Below are positions 53,620 to 64,000 of a DNA stretch of 64,000 nt, in pieces (the stretch's first letter is position 1; each line of letters starts with the position of its first letter). Under the pieces are notes generated by a model. The model made no database searches. It worked only from the letters and a program-made list of their open reading frames with translations, and was not told the DNA's origin. The position numbers and the translations under genes were made by a program. The DNA is from Ixodes scapularis (lineage: Eukaryota; Arthropoda; Arachnida; Ixodida; Ixodidae), in NCBI RefSeq assembly GCF_016920785.2, contig NW_024609857.1, forward strand, positions 77,435,570 through 77,499,569, given 5' to 3'.

Positions 53620-56039
53620 CTTTGCAAATGCAAGACTGACAGAAATAGTTCCCTTTTATCCTCTCTATTTCACCACGACCAAGACGCTTCTGAATCAGTC
53701 GTGGTCCGTGCGAGTATACTGGGCCAGACTAGGACCAGTACGCCTCTGTAAAGTCATGACCATTCCAACGCTGGACTGCTATCAGAAGTCCAAAAAGCAT
53801 GACTGCTATCAGAAGCATGCTTGCAGAGTATTTACAAATCAAACAGTGATATTATGTAATCCGTGGCAGATGCGTATTCCGACCCGGGCGGCACAGAGCA
53901 ATGTAAACACAATGTCGAGAATGAAGGCGGTCGCTCACATTCAGTGGAAGTCTCACTATCACCGATGAGCAGTTCTTTGTCGAAGGGCGTTCAACGAAAA
54001 CAGCACGATAATTCCATGGACTCTGACGAAGAAAACTACATGGATGTATTCCGGCCGTTCGCGACGAAATGCCACTACCGCGACTGAAGCGCTCGAAAAG
54101 CAGAAGAACACTAAAGAGCGCTTTTCGGAAACCGAACCTACGTGGTCCCCTATACATCACCATAACTTAGCAAACGGAAAGTCTATGACGCCGATGAGCC
54201 CAATAGCGCGTCAGAGCAAATCACGTGACGAATTTTCGACCAAGCGTTTTTGTCCTACAGAGAGCGGTCACGTGTTTCGATCCATCCCTCTGATTCGATA
54301 GGAGCAGCCGTCACGCTCGCTCGCAGCCACACGAAGACGTCGGCAGCCTTAACAAAAGACCAGGTCAAAAGGAGATGGACAATGCAGCTAATCTCCCTCT
54401 GCTGTTTTGTATTGACCTCGAGATCGACCTACAGGTGGCGCTACTGTCGCGCTATCCTCATCATCAAAGCGGGGATAGAAGCCTGGCCGCCCCACAGAAT
54501 CTCCCCGTTCGCGCGCGAGACGGTGTAGATTCTTACGTTTATTGTGTTGCATAGTACCCGAGGGAAAGCAATTTTAGCGGAAAATTGTGCGCTATTCTTC
54601 GGTGCTTCAGTGAAGATCAAATTGTGTTACCAGCGTATGGCCTAAATTTAAATAATCGCTTATTTGTATGCGTCGTCTGCTCTAGGCGCACGTTGGGAAG
54701 CAAGGATCAACACGACGGATGCCTGTCTCCGGTTGAACTGCACTATTTTTGTTAAATATTTACTTGTTTTAGAATTGATGTATCGGTTCACCAGTGTGGA
54801 AATCCAAGAGAACAATGAATTTCAACCCGGATAACATAATACGGCTACTGTGCGCTGTGAAATTGCAGGTTCTATGCATATTTTTTTTTTTGTTGTTGTA
54901 AGTTTTAGCTTTTGAAATAATATAAATATTTCGCATAAAGAGAAGTTATTTCTGCGTTTAAAATTACCGTGTTATTGAGTTCCGCTGCAATCAATATTTT
55001 CATTTACTGCGCCATGGTGTGGGTAAATTTTTCGGAGTGGGGACAATTTAACAACGTTGCGATGAGAAGAGAGTTCCTCTTCTAGTTACAATCCGGAAAC
55101 TGTTCATTGCCAGGACAACTGAAACAAGTGAAACAAACTATTCTTATATATCTGCATCGACTGGAACAAAGGAGTGTAACCGAGCAACGCTGCAGCGTGC
55201 GTATTATTAGATGCTTTCCTCGCGAGTCTGGGTTCACCCGCTTCAATTTTCTTGGCGAGGGCCGCGAATTTGAAGAGGCTAATATTATAAATTTCTTACT
55301 AAGTATTCTTGTATTCAAACATAGCAGATTCTAGAACTACAAAAAAGACCCTCACCACGACACAGACAGCATCGGCCGCAGCGACACTCTTTACTGATGA
55401 GGGCTAGCGACTCTCACGAGAATTTCCGATCACCCTCCGCCCTCACCTAACATGTACCGGGACTGCGCAGTTTATCGATTAACCTTCATATTATTCGAGG
55501 TATGCTATAATTTAGATATTTCTTTTTATGCCGTTTAATCGGAATCTTGTGCTATTTCTTTTTCTGACGTATTTCTTTATTTTAGGACACAGGCTTGCAC
55601 GGTAAACCACTTCAGCGTGCTTGTGATTTTCATCGACGGTGATTATGCTGTTTAAATAAAAACTTAAAAATCATTTCACTTTAAATAGTTTCCCGTGCTC
55701 ATATTTTTGTAGGTGCTTTAACGTGACGTTTAAAATGGGCATGCATAATGCTATTTATGACATGATAATATTATTTAAAAAAAACATGTTGTTTTAACGT
55801 CTTCAGTGCATTGTGACTGGTGAAAAATCAACTAACGGATTTATCAATTTATTAGTCTATTAAATGGTAGTGATCAGTCCGGTTAATTTTTTATTCAAAA
55901 CACAGTTCCAATTAGCATTCAAGGTTCTATAAAAGCTATGGTTTGCGGGAGATAACATAAATATGTCGGACCAGCGGTTGTATGCAAACTACAACACTAA
56001 GATTATGGGAGCATGTGACTTAATAATAATCGCTTTGCT
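53620..56039. other. No supportable gene
   Basis: Frames at 53863-54087 (MADAYSDPGGTEQCKHNV…) and 54250-54528 look slightly protein-like (acidic DSDEENYMDVF segment) but no family, splice pattern or start context could be assigned. The rest is AT-rich with short frames. Confidence 0.35.
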
Positions 56040-56272
56040 AAAGGCCCATACGCACAGTTGCGTGTGAAAACGTTTAAGTGCGTTTGACTGTTGTTGCGGC
56101 TGCGAGAAATCAGGACACCCATGCTTCTTGTGTCGCGTGCCAAGCTATTTCTTGATTTGAATACAACGCTTCATTCGAAGCGCAGATGTGCCGGTGACTT
56201 GCCTTCGTTTCTCGACGCAACGTAGTCAAAAGGACTCAAACGCTCTCAAACGCAACTCTGCGTAAGGGCCTT
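56040..56272. mobile_element. MITE of about 233 bp with AAGGCCCWTACGCA termini
   Basis: Left AAAGGCCCATACGCACAGTT…GCGTGTGAAAACGTTTAAGTGCGTTT, right (minus strand) CAAGGCCCTTACGCAGAGTT…GCGTTTGAGAGCGTTTGAGTCCTTTT: terminal inverted repeats of about 46 bp. Target duplication not clear. Non-coding. Confidence 0.65.
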
Positions 56273-56397
56273 GAGACGCTGAGGGCATGAGACAAGAGAT
56301 GCCGTTTCACGCGTTCGAAAAAAAAAAAAAAAAACGTGGGGGAAAAAACGTGTCGGGACTCTACGTATTTTAACGTCACCCCGCAGGGATAAGAATC

Positions 56398-56445
56398 GAA
56401 TACCCAAACGGTGGTGGCATGAGTACCCAAACGGTGGTGGCACTT
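56398..56445. repeat. Tandem duplication of a 22-24 bp unit
   Basis: TACCCAAACGGTGGTGGCA occurs twice in direct succession. Recent slippage-type duplication. Confidence 0.8.
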
Positions 56446-56529
56446 TCGACTGCAATGCGGCGGCGTTTCTTCAGAACTACGCAGAAAGATAAATATCAGC
56501 GAATGTGCTAAAAATACTGCAAGGACCAA

Positions 56530-57170
56530 TCAGGTAAGCTTGTACAACCCAAAATGAGGGCGACACAGTTTTTTCAAAGCTTCAGCGCAGGAGGCCTTCC
56601 TTGGACGGAATGTCAGCCCATTCAGGTTTGCATGATCTTTATTTTTTTTTTATTTTTTTTTTAACGTAGGATTTGAAATGATCAAAAAATAGAAATACCT
56701 CGCAGGCATAGCTGATTCACAAAGGACACTCCTGACACTGAACCGAAAACGGCGTCGAGTACTGTATGTCAGGATAGCGTCGGCGCGACCCATTCGATTC
56801 TTCGTATACATCGGCGGGATCAAAACTCTATTGGCACAATCTTTCTGATTTGAGGTCAATATAGGCGCAATACTGTGCGCTGCCTGGGCTATATGTTTCC
56901 ACATCTTTGTTCACCTTTTGCGAGCGGAGACAATTTTTAAATCAAAGGTGACCTGCTAAAACTGATGCACGCGCGAAACGTAATTTTCGACTCGTGTCGG
57001 ACGGGGAGTTCGATCCGAGGCGCAAAAACTATTCTTTAGCACTCTGGAATAACATGCGACTTCGTGTGGCGATTAATCATACTCGATGTTTTTACCGCCG
57101 CACATCAGCTCCAGTTTCACCAAAGCAACTAACATGAACAGCTATAAAATCATGGTTGTATATTTGACTG
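56530..57170. other. No gene seen
   Basis: AT-rich with a poly-T around 56640-56660; no motif-bearing frame. Confidence 0.45.
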
Positions 57171-57177
57171 CATAATT

Positions 57178-57400
57178 ACGACCCTTCACACCGCGTGAAT
57201 GAAGGGTGTAAAATTCGCCCTACAGCCTTTTTACACGATTTCAGACACCATCGCTATAAGTGGGACGTAAAAAGGGCGTGAGAGGGGTTAAATCATCAGC
57301 ACACACTCTTACACCCACCGATATTCATAAATGGTGTAAAAATGGTGCAATAAGGGTGTTTTGCGTGACTTACACCCTTCTTACACCATTTTTACATGAC
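57178..57400. repeat. GGTGTAA/TTACACC repeat cluster
   Basis: AGGGTGTAAAA, TTTTTACAC, ATGGTGTAAAAATGGTG, TTACACCCTTCTTACACC recur in both orientations. Vocabulary close to the subterminal zones of the ACACTCTAAG-type elements, but no outer terminus was seen. Confidence 0.5.
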
Positions 57401-57980
57401 CATGGGTGCTACAATATCTAGTGTGTACTTCGATGTGCTGCCGAAAGATTGCGCAACACGACCAACACGAGAATGAGGCACGTATCTTGCCAGTCAAGGA
57501 AGAGCAATAAAAACGTTCGGAAGATTGTCTGCTAAAACCAAGACCCGGCTTGGCGACCGATTCGGATAAATTTGGCGCATATCTTCGGCACCTCAGGGGG
57601 TAGGTGCCCATCGCCCATGCCTTTCCGCTCACAAAGTAGTCGAACGCGTTTAAGGACTCGTATTTACCATCTTTAAGATCGTTCTTAGGTATTGGCGACG
57701 TGAGCGATCGAAAGCGTCGCTGTGGTCGGCCTGACACGATTGGCCGAATGCTGACAATGACGTTATCAAAAGCTTTCTCATCGACGAAAATAAGAGGAAT
57801 GTAAGAACTTCAATTTTAACGTTGTTGGCAGTGTTGCTTTGAGAGCGCTATGATTTCAGGCTTCCACCATGCCCATTACAAACACCATCGAACTTGTTGT
57901 ACAGAAGGTAATGACGTCACGAAAGGTAACCGAACGAAGGCGCCACCGAAACATCTCGCAGCTAATAGATTCGTGTCCGG
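57401..57980. other. No gene seen
   Basis: A minus-strand frame of 118 codons (57381-57737) carries no recognised domain. Nothing else. Confidence 0.4.
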
Positions 57981-57984
57981 GAGC

Positions 57985-58300
57985 GGAGCGCTAAGTTAGC
58001 GCTACGTGAGCGCTCCAAGGAGCGCTCATGTGGCGCTTCCCAGCGCGTGATGTAGCGCTCGGTTAGCGCTTCAGAAGCGCTCTGTGAGCGCTTCAGAAGC
58101 GCTTTGTTAGCGCTCTGTTAGCGCTAAAATTGGGTTGTGTGTGTGTTTATACAGCCTAGAACTTGGTCTGCCTCACAGGGGCGACGAGTCTCCCAGCTGT
58201 AGATGAGAAATTTAGCCAGTGCGGTGCAGCCGCTAGCCTGGGGTCTTTAACGTGCATCACGCAGTAGTGATACACAGAAGCGCTTTGTTAGCGCTCTCAC
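57985..58300. repeat. AGCGCT palindrome array, interrupted
   Basis: Eleven AGCGCT hexamers lie in 57985-58125, mostly in GAGCGCT, TTAGCGCT and AGAAGCGCT contexts with irregular 8-20 bp spacing; two more follow at 58278-58294 in the same GAAGCGCTTTGTTAGCGCTC context as the last part of the first block. The 58130-58275 segment (including GGGGTCTTTAACGTGC, which resembles a dispersed tick repeat) has apparently been inserted into the array. Confidence 0.8.
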
Positions 58301-59689
58301 GCTCCTTGTACCGTGCTTGCAGCTGCGGAATAGCTCGTGCACGGCGATTCTTTTGTTGTTGTTTTTCCTCTGGCATTGAAAGAAGAGAAAGTAAAAGAGC
58401 CGCTCTCCAAGCAAAGGATCGGGCAGGCGGTTCAGTATATATATATCAGTCTGTCGAACCGAAAAAAATACGGGTTCGGTTACGGTTCAGGTTCAGGTAA
58501 ATTTATTTTGTTCCGGCTCAGTTCCGGTTCGATTAATTCGATCCGCGAACCGGTTCGCGAACCGGTTCGGGGCGCTGAACCGGTTCGCGAACCGGTTCGG
58601 AAATTATAAATGACTAATTGCAACATCAAAATAAATTACAAATAAAACATCTGAAATCAGCACATACGAAACGGGATACATCGTAGTGTAAGGCTCCGGG
58701 ATTTCCACCAGGGTCGCTAAACTCGTCAACAAACATATTCTTTGTGTTATGACATAGTGGGGGGAGGAGCCGAAAGATTGCCTGCGAAGGTTTTTTTTTC
58801 TAACAAACCCGCAGATTCGTCTGTCTTCGTGACGTTTTTCGTTGAGGGGACGAAAAATCCCTACGCCTCCCTAGGCACCGAACAAGAACAGCACTAGAGA
58901 GCGCGCGGAGACGACCGTGGCTCATACGTGTGACGTCACAACAAAGATTATCAGCTGCAACCGTCATGTTTGATGGTCTCTAGAAAACACGATGGACGCT
59001 TGGGAATTGCATTTTAAAATCAACACCGTCGAAGTTGATAGTCTGGTATCGTTCTTATTTCCGCCGATAAAGCAGAATTTACTAAAAAGCGTCCCTGCCG
59101 TTCTTTTAATTTATCTCGGCCTTTCGAATCTGGCCAAAGTGTAGCCCGACGTGGCTAGGTCACAACCAGCCGACTACCATTGCCCACTTTCGGGCGAATT
59201 TCACCTCCGGGCAGTTGTCTCTTCATCGGCGCGATAAAATCGTTTTATGGTAGACATTCGTAGACCAGTCAGTTTGGGATTAACTATGTTTATCAACGTA
59301 AATAAGGAAATAAAAGTAATGTCAGGTTGTCAATATTGGCGGTGATGCTTCAAGAACGCAAGGACACTAAACTTGACATCGTCGATTTGAAGACGCACCA
59401 TCAAATTTGTCGTTCACAACTGATAATCCTGACTCCGTCGTCAAAGGTATCAACTATAAAATGACGTCACTGAACGCGCCCGCACACTATATACGTGCCC
59501 CGGCACGAGTCTTTCGCTTGAAAGTCTGTCATGGCCACTCTTGAGTTCATGGAACGCGAGCCGTTTTAATTCCGGAATTTCTTGAACCGTTATTTCGAAA
59601 ATTGCAGGCTGTGCTGTTCCTTGTCATTGCTCATTGGAACACCCACGGCCGTGGAACACCTCTAAGCAGGTCGTCGAAACAGGAAAATG

Positions 59690-60290
59690 GGGAAGGGGGG
59701 ATTTACCCCCCTCCCCCACTTGCACCGAAAGAGGGGGCAAGGGGCATAAGGGTGGAAGAAGGGGGAGGGTGGGGAGGGAGTATCGCCCCAGCCCCGAACC
59801 ACCATAGCATTTCAGAGAGTTATAATAAAATATTAGGGTCCTTCTTCACCACCATTACCTCCTCTCTCTCTCTCTCCCGAACAATTTCTACGGCCCTTCT
59901 TGAGACTCCTGTTTGTTTGTGCGTGCGTGTGTGTGTGTGTGTGTGTGTGTTGGTCGTACCTTAATTCTTTCCCTAGAGCGCAGCTCTTCCGCGCCCGTTT
60001 CCGGGTTTCGCGGCGTGGGCGTCGCCATCGGCGTAACCGGCCCGCTAAATTTAGCGCGAAATTGACGTCACATGACCTCCAACACCAATTCAATTCCCAG
60101 CTACGTAACTTCAATGCCAATTCACTTCTCCGCTCGATTGTCATGTGATGTCCTTTTCCCTGCTAAATTTAGCGGAGAAACTGAATGTGGGGAGAAGGGG
60201 AGGAGAGGAAGAGGGGAGGAGGAGGGGCATACCCTCCTATCCGTACCCTCCCTTATTCCTCCTCAAGAGTTGAGCTCTAATTTCGCATTA
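59690..60290. repeat. Purine/pyrimidine repeat block with (GT)n and TTTAGCG palindromes
   Basis: GGGGAAGGGGGGATTTACCC and GAGGAGAGGAAGAGGGGAGG tracts enclose a (GT)n (59921-59950), CTAGAGCGCAGCTC, and paired GCTAAATTTAGCG palindromes with CACATGACC. The AGCGCAGCTCTTGAGGAGGA-type junction also occurs at 11675-11695 and the TTTAGCG words at 4444-4820, so all three belong to one dispersed repeat complex. Confidence 0.6.
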
Positions 60291-60352
60291 CGAAGATTTG
60301 TAAACGTCTTTAATTTTGTTCTTTATTTCTCTTTCTTCGGCTTTTTTTTTTT

Positions 60353-61153
60353 GTGTGTGTTATCCCCCGTTTCCCCTCATCTCTCAGACATTACCGACGT
60401 CTCTACACAAACCGCCTGTGGATGACCCTGCTGGCGTTGTTGACAGTGGCGGAAGATGAGCTCTATAAAGCCGCCCGCGTACACCGCGCACGGCTCCACG
60501 ACATCACAAAGTTCAATCTTCGCCTCGATTCTGAAGCGAAGATTTTGGCCTCAAATAACTCCTTCCCAAAGTTGTGAAACGTCACTTTGTCGTCACCAGT
60601 AACTTCCACAAACGACGATCTTGCGACGAGAAAGTTCAGAGTATTTACCGGCCGCCTAGGTACAATCTACGCATCATTGGCTCTAACGCGGCGTAGGGAT
60701 GTAGGGACACTCGGGCGTGACGTCATCAGTGCAGCCGTTCAATCGGCTGGCACCACGGTGTTGCTCGCACGCGCTTCGATGGAGCTCGCTACGACTTTGT
60801 GTTTTGCATTATCGCTGGAATTTGAGCACCGAGAGAGCTTGGATGATTGACACCTCGCTCGGCTTGACGTCAGCGTCGCGAGAGTCCAATTAGCGCGTTC
60901 CGCAACTTTCGGACACAAAGTTGTGCTCGACGAGTTTAGCTACCCAGGAATGGTCTCTTTATGTGCACTCAAAGGTTACCTCACGGACGTTTACGCATTC
61001 GGACTTCATCTAATTGGGTCCGACGCAGTAGCTGTAAAATCCGCGACCTCCTTACAAACCCACTTACAAGTAGAACTCGCTGACTATCCTGCCACCTCGG
61101 CGTGTAAGCAATTGAAGGAACAGTGGGGAGAAAATACAGCTTTCTTTATTTGA
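60353..61153 (+). other. Unrecognised open frames inside the hAT-like element
   Basis: Three consecutive frames (60353-60577, 60587-60850, 60923-61153) have fairly balanced amino-acid composition (for example LDEFSYPGMVSLCALKGYLT and TLLALLTVAEDELYKAARVH), but start and stop close together and show no known motif or splice sites that join them convincingly. They could be a decayed or captured gene; I assign no function. Confidence 0.2.
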
Positions 61154-61975
61154 ACTAGCTTTCGGTAACTCAAATTAGACCCTTAAAGAAGTTTTCATTA
61201 AACAAGATACGAAATATGAAAAACACTTCACCGAACGCAACGCCAGAAGGACGTAATAGGATAAATATTAAAATAGAAGAGTTCGCTGTCTCACAAATAT
61301 GTTAGCTTCTAAGTGCCTATACGAAACCGGATGCATTATTATCAAACTCCACAGCCTTTTCTTTTCTCATTCCGATGGAAGCAAGCTTCAATAACTCGCG
61401 CGTTCTAGAAACGTGTTATGAAATGAGCACACAGAAGCATTTAGGATTTACGAGATTGTAGAAAAATAAAATCCCGTGACGCGATTTTTTTTTTTTTTTT
61501 TTTTTTTTGCAGAGCCTTCCAATTCTTTTCCTTCCGTGCAAGCCGCGACCAGCGCAATACTGGTTCCTATGTCAAGATTCATGGATGGAGTGTTTGTCAA
61601 GATACATGGATGCAGCGTTTATATTCCTAAGACTGAGTGGAGAAGAAAAATATGTAAGCGAGGTGTATGTCAGTTGACGGCACTTAAAAAACAAATGGCA
61701 TTGATAGCACATTCATTGTCAACAGCGCGTGGCCGAACCGTTTTGACATGAGCCGGTAACCGTTATTTTTTTTTTTCCGGTTCAGTGCCGATTCGGGGTC
61801 ATAGCGATTAACAATATAACGGTTCGGGTTCGGGTTCAGTTCCGGAAAAAATACCGGTTCGGTTCCGGTTTTCGGTTCGGTTCGGTTCCGGTTCGACACC
61901 CTGATATATATATATATAATGAGAATCAGGGGAACGCAGCGATAAAGAACCCTTTGGTGACAATCGTTCCTACTT

Positions 61976-62060
61976 TACACCTGGGGACCTTTTTTCCGGA
62001 AACTTTTTTTCCGGGGACATTTTTTCAGGGGACATTTTTTCCGGGGATATTTCTTCCGGA
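61976..62060. repeat. Minisatellite, 16-bp GGGGACATTTTTTCC units
   Basis: Five or six imperfect units (GGGGACCTTTTTTCCGGAAA, GGGGACATTTTTTCAGGGGA …). Frames through it read TFFPG repeats. Confidence 0.85.
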
Positions 62061-62309
62061 AACTCCTACCAACCACGCAATTAGGCGGCGGTACTTGCAG
62101 TTGCAACATGAACCATACAGCCATAAATTAAAGGGGTAAATTAAAGCACAAAGCCCTACTTTCAACAAATATAATTTTGATAAAAGAAAAAAACGCCCTG
62201 TATATTGCATATAATTTACAAGCTATTGGGCAACTAACTTACGTGCAAAAAAACTGCGTTATACGTGAAAGCATGTGTTTGAAGACTCCAATATCGATGA
62301 TTCCCAAGG

Positions 62310-62460
62310 CGCGCACGTGCGCTCTCGTGACGCGCGCTCTGATGGCACGCGCTCTCGTGTCGCTGCGCTCTGCTGTCGTGCGCTCTCGTGTCGCGGTGGT
62401 CTCCTGTCGCGTGCTCTCCCGTCGGCGCTATCGTGTCGTGCGCTCTCGTGGCGCCCTTCC
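62310..62460. repeat. Minisatellite, about 15-bp GCGCTCTCGTGTCGT units
   Basis: Roughly nine degenerate units containing GCGCTCTCGTG. Overlapping frames on both strands (up to 187 codons) are repeat by-products. Confidence 0.85.
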
Positions 62461-62469
62461 CTTGTGAAG

Positions 62470-64000
62470 TAAAGGGCTGCGAATAAAACATTTTTTTTTT
62501 CTTTTTGTACCACTCTTGGCGTCGGTGTTGTTTTTGGAGTTTCGTGGCTATGCATTTCTGACGTTCTTGCATAACGGTATGTGCAAAAGTGATCTTTATC
62601 AAAAACAACAAAAAGAAAATGAAGTATTGCAAAAAGCGCAACCTTCCCCCTGCTTTGCATGGCGAAAACATAAAAAAAAAAGAACATGGCGGATTCTATG
62701 AACCAGAGCAGACACTGGTTTACATAGACCAGGAGGCTAGAATAGGCGTGAAGATGCACCCACGATACCTTCGGCAGGTTTGCCATTCCTTTGAGCAACA
62801 AGTGCTCTGTCCTTTCATTCAAGATATAAGGAAGTCATGTCGATACCGTACAAGTAAATTTCAGAACGTACCGCATTTGGTCCTCGCTGCTGAGAATTTC
62901 AAAGTACGTCCTTCTCACCCTCAAAAACAATCAAAAGCAATAACCAACACGAGACAAATTATTCCCCCCCCCGCCAGTTTGACCAATTTTGTTTTTGTCA
63001 ATCTTTAAACACCCTGCATACCAGAACAAACACTATTGCGTCACATACAGGAAAATTATTTTTTCAGTTTAATGGCTGCTTTTTGGCTAGGTTTTTTTCG
63101 AGAACTGTTTGGGTTAGAATAAAATTGGAAAATAACCTCGAACCCTCGTCCAATCTCTTCCTTCCACTCAGGTGGATCCACTTGAACGTTCCCTTCACCA
63201 TCATGTCACCATGGTACAATTACTTAGATCTACCTGCTTTCCTGTTACTTTACGAAGGACATCTCTCTATTTTGTCCCATGCTAAGTACACATCGAAAAT
63301 GTAATATCGCAAAATAAAGAAAAAAAAAATATTGCAGAACAAGTTTTTGTCTTGTTTCGTTTTGTTTTGTTTTGTTTTGCAGTGCACTTACATTTTTCTG
63401 CAGTTACATAGCCAATCATTTTAATGTCACTCGTGTTTTCTTAGTGTTGTTTGTCAAACAAGAAATGTATATTCTTTAAGTACAAAACTACATCTGAAAA
63501 TATATACTGTAATCAACCTAATTTTGGCGAAGACATAATCTTTTTCCGAATTTCGCGACTTGTATATTATCATGAAAAATAGATCCAGCGAACTTTGTTT
63601 CCATATGATAACAAAAACATGACATAATAGCATCTTTATTCGCAAAATTTCGGACCCGCGAAATGTTTCTGAAAACCACACTTTGCCGAATTGTCGATTG
63701 ACAAGATTTGAGTGAGTATGGATATTTTTCAAGTAAGCGGACATGAGAGAAAAGCGTTCCGCTGTTGTACGATCGAATCGCCGACCGACTAGCTGCCGAC
63801 ACACTTTTTTTTTTCCTTAAAAGCTGACATTAGGTGAAAACTTGAATCTTCCAGATTCGATCAGCCGCTAGACTTGTGCTGCATTATTACGCTCTCTCCG
63901 TCTGTGCACATATAGCGAAATTCAAGTTATAGAGCGCGGCGCTCACCATTGATTTCTGCAGTTGTGGGAGGGATGATCAGCCTGCACAGATTACACAGCG
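62470..64000. other. No gene seen
   Basis: AT-rich; contains poly-T and poly-A runs and a short (TTTTG)n at 63356-63378. Frames of up to 139 codons (62589-63008) start in A-rich low complexity and have no recognised domain. Confidence 0.45.

Larger units (their letters stand above)
58447..61903. mobile_element. hAT-like element, 3.46 kb, no visible transposase
   Basis: Left end CAGTCTGTCGAACCG, right end (minus strand) CAGGGTGTCGAACCGGAACC; CAG…CTG termini of this form are typical of hAT elements. Flanked by ATATATAT on both sides (58439-58446 and 61904-61911), fitting an 8-bp target duplication, though in a TA-repeat target this is weak evidence. Subterminal zones are packed with CGGTTCG and the palindrome GGTTCGCGAACCGG at left and CGGTTCGGTTCGGTTCCGG at right, plausible transposase-binding arrays. 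No BED finger or hAT dimerisation domain was recognised in the interior, which holds GC-rich unrecognised frames and a copy of the GAGG-rich repeat at 59690-60290. Confidence 0.65.

Noticed and set aside
54550..54760. CFSEDQI segment as a possible second THAP finger
   Set aside because: The other zinc ligands and the LP/W block are not present at the right spacing.
58130..58260. Host gene exon near GGGGTCTTTAACGTGC
   Set aside because: The sequence resembles a dispersed tick repeat from memory and no coding frame is supported.
62234..62822. 145- and 187-codon minus-strand frames
   Set aside because: They are driven by the GCGCTCTCGTG minisatellite (ESARH repeats).

Overview
The window looks like intergenic or intronic DNA from a large, repeat-rich arthropod genome, most likely a hard tick (Ixodidae). 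This rests on spliced eukaryotic exons, GTGAGT splice donors, no bacterial gene order, and repeats that resemble tick genomic repeats from memory; the species cannot be fixed from the sequence alone. No confident host protein-coding gene was found. Nearly everything that can be supported is mobile DNA, its decayed remains, or satellite-like repeat. Most open reading frames longer than 60 codons carry no recognisable domain and are treated as chance.

Layout. 0-8.6 kb: AT-rich DNA holding a Kolobok-like DNA transposon (5615-7345, TTAA target duplication, broken THAP domain) and a 174-bp pogo/Tigger-type MITE. 8.7-12.5 kb: a GC-rich palindrome cluster, a decayed Gypsy gag gene, and a long inverted-repeat element that contains a second inverted-repeat element and a CACGTG minisatellite. 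12.7-16.7 kb: a three-level nest, in which a foldback element is interrupted by an ACACTC-type MITE, itself interrupted by a non-autonomous LTR retroelement with two LTRs, a tRNA-Lys primer site, a polypurine tract and a 4-bp target duplication. 18.4-23.8 kb: three copies (one inverted) of a 1.18-1.20 kb DNA transposon, each carrying the same spliced exon pair that resembles the N-terminus of BEND5-like (BEN-domain) proteins, plus a tRNA-derived segment. A LINE 3' end lies between copies two and three. 24-34 kb: tandem repeats, LINE 3' ends, a CR1-type ORF1 with a PHD finger, several ACACTCTAAG-type element ends and an 81-bp palindrome. 35.1-40.5 kb: the best-preserved element, an I-group non-LTR retrotransposon with both ORFs open (gag-like ORF1 with three CCHC knuckles; ORF2 with endonuclease, reverse transcriptase and RNase H). 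41-46 kb: decayed CR1/Jockey-like LINEs. 47-64 kb: more ACACTCTAAG-type elements, an AGCGCT array, a hAT-like element (58447-61903) without a visible transposase, and minisatellites.

The most unusual items are the amplified exon carried by the 1.2-kb transposons, and a family of elements that share an outer terminus (ACACTCTAAGAAAAAGGG-like) while each carries its own private subterminal repeat word. Identifications rest on motif reading only; no database search was possible.
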